NCBI GenBank assembly: GCA_900541065.1
Contig: UQIE01000002.1
Location: 1 to 64,000, forward strand
Length of the DNA: 64,000 nt
Direction of reading: 5' to 3'
Source: an uncultured Collinsella sp.
Lineage (GTDB): Bacteria; Actinomycetota; Coriobacteriia; Coriobacteriales; Coriobacteriaceae
Position 1 is the first letter of the stretch. Every line of letters begins with the position of its first letter. Both the position numbers and the translations under genes were made by a program. Below the pieces are notes generated by a model. That model ran no database searches. It was not told the origin of the DNA and saw only the letters and a list, made by a program, of their open reading frames with translations. Positions 61,001 to 64,000 of this stretch are shown piece after piece.

Positions 61001-62443
61001 CGCATGATGGGCGAGATGGGCTCCAAGGTTCCGATGATGATCAAGCTCGATGAGAGCGACGTCGCCGGTCCCATGGGCATTCGCGTGCGTTCGTTTATCG
61101 AGTCGGTCAACCGTCGTCGCGCGGAGGAGCGTGCCGAGGGCGCCCGGGTGCACGCGGTCCATCCGCTCGACGACCCGTATAAGGTCAAGTACACCAAGCG
61201 CGACCGGCACGACAAGATCGCGCTGGTCCCCAACACCTCCCATGCGTTCTGCAGGCTCATGACCGCGGCGATGCGCAATCAGGGCGTGCGCGCCGAGGCC
61301 CTTGATATCGGGCGCGAGGATGCCATCCGCCTGGGCAAACGCTATGTGCACAACGACATCTGCTTCCCCGCGCAAATCGTGATCGGCGAGGCGCTCGCGG
61401 CACTCGAGAGCGGTAAGTACGACCCGCACGACGTCGCCGTGGTGACTGGCAAGTATATCGGCGACTGCCGCCTGACGCACTACATGCCCCTGCTGCGCCG
61501 CGCGCTCGACGACGCGGGATACGACTATGTCCCGGTGCTCACCAACGACGACGTCGATGCCCACAATGCGCATCCGGGCTTCAAGCTCGGCCTTGGCCCG
61601 AGCATCCAGATCGCCTACGGTCTTCCCATGATCGATGCCCTCGAGGCTATGCTTAGGCGCATCCGTCCCTACGAGCTCGAGAAGGGCGCGGCGGACGCTG
61701 CGTTCGACCGCGCGCTCGATGAGGTTATCGAGGGCATGGAGCGCTCCGGGCTGAGAGGCCAGGCGACGGGCTTCAAACGCGCGCTTGCGATCATGGACGC
61801 CGTTCCGTACGACCGCTCGAACCCGCATCCGACCGTTCTCATCGTGGGCGAGTACCTGCTCAATTTCCATCTCGGCGCCAACCACGAGATCGAGCGCTAC
61901 CTCGAGGACAACGGGCTCGAGGTCATCGAGGCGCGCATGACCGACGTGATCCGCAAGACCTATTTCTACAAGCATGCGCAGTCGCGCGAGTTCCACGTCG
62001 ACCTGTCGCTGCCCGAAAAGGCCTGGTACGCCACGGCGGACAACCTGTTCGAGCTCGCGCACGACCGTTGCGACCGCCTGGGCGCGGCGAGCCCGCTCTA
62101 CGAGCCGCCGACGCGCATGCCCGAGCTCGTGCGCGCGAGCGATAAGATCCTGCACCATACGTTCGATGCGGGCGAGGGCGTGCTGATTCCGGCGGAGATT
62201 CTCGAGCACGCCAAGCGCGGCTGCCGCAACTTCGTGATCCTGCAGCCGTTCGGGTGTCTGCCCAACCATGTCGTGGGGCGCGGGCTCATCCATGCGCTCA
62301 AGGAGCAGTATCCCACGGCGCAGTTCCTGCCGCTCGACTACGATCCCGACGTGAGCTTCGCCAACGTGGAGAACCGTCTTCAGATGCTCATCATGAACGC
62401 CAAGGCGCAGAGGTGCGGTGAGGCGCATGGCGAGACCGCGTAA
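58004..62443 (+). CDS. Second giant 2-hydroxyacyl-CoA dehydratase activase-like protein
   Basis: 1479 residues, paralogue of the 1176-5960 protein but without its Ala-rich N-terminus. Two ASKHA activase domains start at residue 3 (GLDVGSTTTK) and about 337 (GIDSGSTTTK). Cluster-ligand motifs CAGGTGAF near 130 and GRCGVY near 169, then NEACSAGCGSF near 460 and GSRCTVF near 500. A Cys cluster CRRCNNRC near 626, then DUF2229 from about 720 and the COG3580/3581-like C-terminal part (SRPYHNDPLVNHGLP). It lacks the C-terminal GCVSCGS tail of the first copy. It overlaps the following TetR gene. No dehydratase subunit genes are present, so the acceptor protein is unknown. Confidence 0.85.
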   Translation: MALLVGLDVGSTTTKVYAMHEDMTEAWWGYRRHGACQTASVRAMLGELAERFPHESLRVAVTGSGARDIATALGASYVQEVVANALAISRFYPQTRCAIELGGQDAKMIFFRTNDKGDIEVADMRMNGSCAGGTGAFIDEMAKLMGVGTESGEFEQLASRGTTVHEVSGRCGVYAKTDIQPLLNEGIPTTDLALSALHAVARQTIGGLAQGIDIEPPVIFEGGALAYNPTLVRVFREQLNLSDDQVIVPRDPQIMVARGAALSLTDMFASSQPIDLPDAFVRLDKLETVAPASGEGRLAQPFFATPAEQADFTARHGKETPAKGPDAYAPGETVRVALGIDSGSTTTKFALVDEAGELVDSFYASNNGRPLDVAQQGLVSLKNRWETAGVTLAIDAVGTTGYGEELFARAFHADYHTVETVAHARAACACVPDATFVLDIGGQDMKAIWLNHGVLTDIVVNEACSAGCGSFLEGFAKNLGIAVEDIATEAFSSKAPAVLGSRCTVFMNSSVVSEQRRGKGPGDIMAGLCRSIIENVFTKVIRVSNLNRLGDKVVVQGGTFRNDAVLRAFEQYLGKPVTRAPHPGLMGAIGIALLAREECRKGDAGTSFIGLDAVERFEHREFGGVTCRRCNNRCQRAVVAFGDGSLYVTGNRCPRGGAISWDELVREVPAAEELRPQGACEAQAPGTGRDRTAAAPNLFVDREKLLFESYPTVPVSGGRDVTIGIPRVLEFWDTMPFWSTFFSTLGFKVRVSGRSTKAMYERGLAHVTSDTVCFPAKLVHGHIRNLVDAGVDRIFMPIITTVPTENTASTSEWMCAVVKGYPYVMRNSDNPEERFGVPFDTPLFHWYDEGDRNRQLKAWCKETFDIDADLVAKATEQADRAQETFENQLQLRGRQVLENVHEDGGYAVVIASRPYHNDPLVNHGLPKLFSERGIPVLTPDAVPGVCNVDLSNSRIDIVNNYHARMLSCAVIVASTPELELVQMGSFGCGHDAYLTDEIARMMGEMGSKVPMMIKLDESDVAGPMGIRVRSFIESVNRRRAEERAEGARVHAVHPLDDPYKVKYTKRDRHDKIALVPNTSHAFCRLMTAAMRNQGVRAEALDIGREDAIRLGKRYVHNDICFPAQIVIGEALAALESGKYDPHDVAVVTGKYIGDCRLTHYMPLLRRALDDAGYDYVPVLTNDDVDAHNAHPGFKLGLGPSIQIAYGLPMIDALEAMLRRIRPYELEKGAADAAFDRALDEVIEGMERSGLRGQATGFKRALAIMDAVPYDRSNPHPTVLIVGEYLLNFHLGANHEIERYLEDNGLEVIEARMTDVIRKTYFYKHAQSREFHVDLSLPEKAWYATADNLFELAHDRCDRLGAASPLYEPPTRMPELVRASDKILHHTFDAGEGVLIPAEILEHAKRGCRNFVILQPFGCLPNHVVGRGLIHALKEQYPTAQFLPLDYDPDVSFANVENRLQMLIMNAKAQRCGEAHGETA

Positions 62444-63116
62444 GGACGCCGATGCGCCCGATGCGCGCACCCGTATCATCGAGGCGTTTTGGGAGCTCAT
62501 CGAGAACAACAGCATCTTCGAGCTGTCGGTTGGCGAGGTGACCCGCGCCGCCCAGTGCAATCGCGGAACGTTTTACTACTATTTTCACGATTTCGATGAA
62601 CTCGTCGCCATCGCCATAGCCCAGCTGCTGCAGGATAACGAGCTCATCACCGATGCCCTCTGGCATTTTTCGAGCGAGGGCGACCTTTCGGCGTTCGACC
62701 GGCGCGACGTCCGCTGCCTGCTGCGGCGCATCGTCATCACCATGAGGGCGGGTGTCGCCGAGCAGGTCGTGCAGGGCATCCATACGATCATCATCGACCG
62801 CGTGAGAGAGATCGTCCACCCCGACGGAGAAGAGCTCAAGGCAGATTCGAGCTTTGCGGTGGGCTTTCTGGTCTCGGGCATCATGGGCTTTGTGATGGCG
62901 GTCGGCTTTGCCCGGGAGGGCGGCGAGGAGATAGACCTCGAGCAGCCGGGGGACAGCGCGTGCGCGTACCTGAGGGCGGTCGCCATGCAGACGGTGGAAA
63001 CGGTCGCGCAAGTCGAGGGCGTCGATACATCCGAGCTGCTCGAACGCGTCTCCAAGGAGGCCGATGCCTATCGCGCATCGCGTGCGACGAGTCCCGACGT
63101 GGTGAAAGACGCCTAG
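62427..63116 (+). CDS. TetR/AcrR-family transcriptional regulator
   Basis: 229 residues from ATG 62427 (an in-frame GTG at 62418 is possible). HTH: TRIIEAFWELIENNSIFELSVGEVTRAAQCNRGTFYYYF. It overlaps the end of the activase gene, so the two are translated together. The palindrome at 57934-57954 upstream of the operon is its likely binding site, giving autoregulation. It parallels the TetR-activase pair at 453-5960 with the gene order reversed. Confidence 0.85.
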   Translation: MARPRKDADAPDARTRIIEAFWELIENNSIFELSVGEVTRAAQCNRGTFYYYFHDFDELVAIAIAQLLQDNELITDALWHFSSEGDLSAFDRRDVRCLLRRIVITMRAGVAEQVVQGIHTIIIDRVREIVHPDGEELKADSSFAVGFLVSGIMGFVMAVGFAREGGEEIDLEQPGDSACAYLRAVAMQTVETVAQVEGVDTSELLERVSKEADAYRASRATSPDVVKDA

Positions 63117-63225
63117 GGTTTCTCTTGCGGGGCGCCTGTCGCGCATCGCGCGGTGAGTCCCGCGATGCGGTCATAACCTGCATTCATGTGAGCCGGGTTT
63201 ATAGATATTCCTCCAGCTGTTAACA

Positions 63226-63276
63226 TATACTCCATATGGGTAAAGAGACCAAAGCGCTGCCGCGGGGCGGCGCTTT
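63226..63276 (+). promoter_or_regulatory. Possible clp promoter and leader hairpin
   Basis: TATACT at 63226-63231 could be a -10. Just downstream AAAGCGC (63251-63257) pairs with GCGCTTT (63270-63276), with further GCC/GGC pairing. No CtsR or CIRCE site is recognisable. Confidence 0.3.
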
Positions 63277-63313
63277 GCGTTTGAAAAAACTAGCTCGTCT
63301 AAGAGGAACTAGC

Positions 63314-64000
63314 ATGTTAGACCGTTTTACCGATCGCGCGCGTAAGGTCATGTCCATGGCCAAGCAAGAGGCGCTCGATCTTCATTCAAATAAGGTGGGC
63401 ACCGAGCATCTGCTGCTCGCGCTTGCCAAGGAGGACGAGGGCATTGCCGCCGAGGCGCTGCGCTCGCTCGATATCTCCTACGACGACATCATGGACACCC
63501 TCAAAGAGGTCCAGACCACGGTTCCCGAGCCCAGTGAGGAGACCGAGGCGGCCAAGCTCGCCTTTACGCCGCTCGTCATTAGCGTGATGGAGCGTTCATT
63601 CCGCGTGGCGCGTGAGAACAACCAGACCTACGTGTCGACCGAGCACCTGCTCATCGGTATCGTCGAAGAGGGCAACGGCATGGCCATGGACATCCTCATG
63701 CGCCTGGGTGTGTCGTCCGCCTCCATCAAAAAGGCTATCGAGAAACTCACCGCCAAGGACCAGGACAAGAAGCGTCCGCTCGCCGGCGCCGGTGCTGGTC
63801 GTCCCGGTGCGGGCCTGCCGTTCTTTAGCGGCTCGGATGCCTCTCAGCAAAAGGGGAGCGGCACCGACACGCTCAAGCAGTTCGCCACCAACCTCACTCA
63901 AAAGGCGCGCGACGGCGAGCTCGATCCCGTGATTGGCCGCGAAAAGGAAGTCCAGCGCATGATGGAGATCCTTTCGCGCCGCACCAAGAACAACCCGCTT
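63314..64000 (+). CDS. clpC: ATP-dependent Clp protease ATP-binding subunit, ClpC-like (partial)
   Basis: The first 229 residues, cut off by the window end. Two Clp N-domain repeats (FTDRARKVMSMAKQEALDL... and FTPLVISVMERSFRVARENN) are followed by a Gly-rich linker and the start of the first AAA+ domain (DPVIGREKEVQRMMEILSRRTKNNP), just before its Walker A. This matches ClpC, which unfolds proteins for ClpP. ATG 63314 with AAGAGGA upstream. Confidence 0.9.
   Translation, partial: MLDRFTDRARKVMSMAKQEALDLHSNKVGTEHLLLALAKEDEGIAAEALRSLDISYDDIMDTLKEVQTTVPEPSEETEAAKLAFTPLVISVMERSFRVARENNQTYVSTEHLLIGIVEEGNGMAMDILMRLGVSSASIKKAIEKLTAKDQDKKRPLAGAGAGRPGAGLPFFSGSDASQQKGSGTDTLKQFATNLTQKARDGELDPVIGREKEVQRMMEILSRRTKNNPL

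Noticed and set aside
59981..62560. An 859-codon minus-strand open frame
   Set aside because: Antisense to the second activase; same GC-driven artefact.
1..64000. CRISPR array, rRNA operon, insertion sequence or prophage
   Set aside because: No regularly spaced identical repeats, rRNA motifs, transposase, integrase or phage structural genes were seen. The AT-rich island carries no mobility gene of its own.

Overview
The window is high-GC, gene-dense chromosomal DNA. It looks like a Coriobacteriia member of the Actinomycetota, most likely a Collinsella-type gut anaerobe. This is inferred from the gene set: Asp23/AmaP envelope-stress genes, a fused threonine/serine exporter, giant fused 2-hydroxyacyl-CoA dehydratase activase-like proteins, a riboflavin ECF transporter with a fused ATPase, and CCA-encoding tRNAs. 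No species can be proven by eye. Most genes are on the plus strand in short operons, with GC-rich hairpins directly after many stop codons.

Layout. 0.45-6.0 kb: a TetR regulator and a 1594-residue activase-like protein. 6.3-11.2 kb: an AT-richer island with a divergent LysR regulator and an unlabelled peptide-modification operon. That operon holds two tiny Cys-rich peptides (7431-7601, 7610-7774), a radical SAM/SPASM maturase, an ABC exporter and a CPBP-like membrane protein. The island is followed at 11.24-11.45 kb by a broken copy of the 3' end of the upstream activase gene, so it looks inserted or trapped between activase copies. 11.9-15.6 kb: a small hypothetical protein, DUF389 and OPT-family membrane proteins. 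15.7-24.7 kb: coaX, a dCMP deaminase-like gene, a NifU-like gene, lgt, a large membrane protein, yebC, amaP-DUF2273-asp23 and a YitT protein. 24.8-29.6 kb: a zinc-ribbon membrane protein and two divergent amidohydrolases. 30-32 kb: groES-groEL, flanked by long nested palindromes. 32.5-36 kb: an FMN riboswitch and a complete riboflavin ECF transporter operon. 36-37 kb: two flavin-nucleotide-binding-type proteins. 37-42 kb: argCJBD. 42.4-42.7 kb: tRNA-Val beside a decayed tandem duplicate. 42.9-54.9 kb: asnB, murE-like, HAD, murI, rph, rdgB, dtd, veg-like, ispE, tRNA-Pro, tatA, greA and lysS with a C-terminal tRNA-binding domain. 55.3-57.7 kb: a ThrE-like exporter and a DUF2798 protein. 58.0-63.1 kb: a second giant activase overlapping a second TetR gene, with a perfect palindrome upstream. 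63.3 kb to the end: the start of a ClpC-type ATPase.

The best candidate for an undescribed system is the 7.4-11.2 kb operon. The two peptides lie in different reading frames, each with its own ribosome binding site. They share a short leader motif (M-[DE]-[WY]-I-Q) and a core motif (C-x2-Y-[ST]-G-G). The gene order (precursors, radical SAM/SPASM enzyme, exporter, protease-like membrane protein) is that expected for a ribosomally made, thioether-modified peptide. A second theme is the repeated intergenic hairpin families: five hairpins with a GGGGACAGG-like loop each begin within about six bases of a stop codon.
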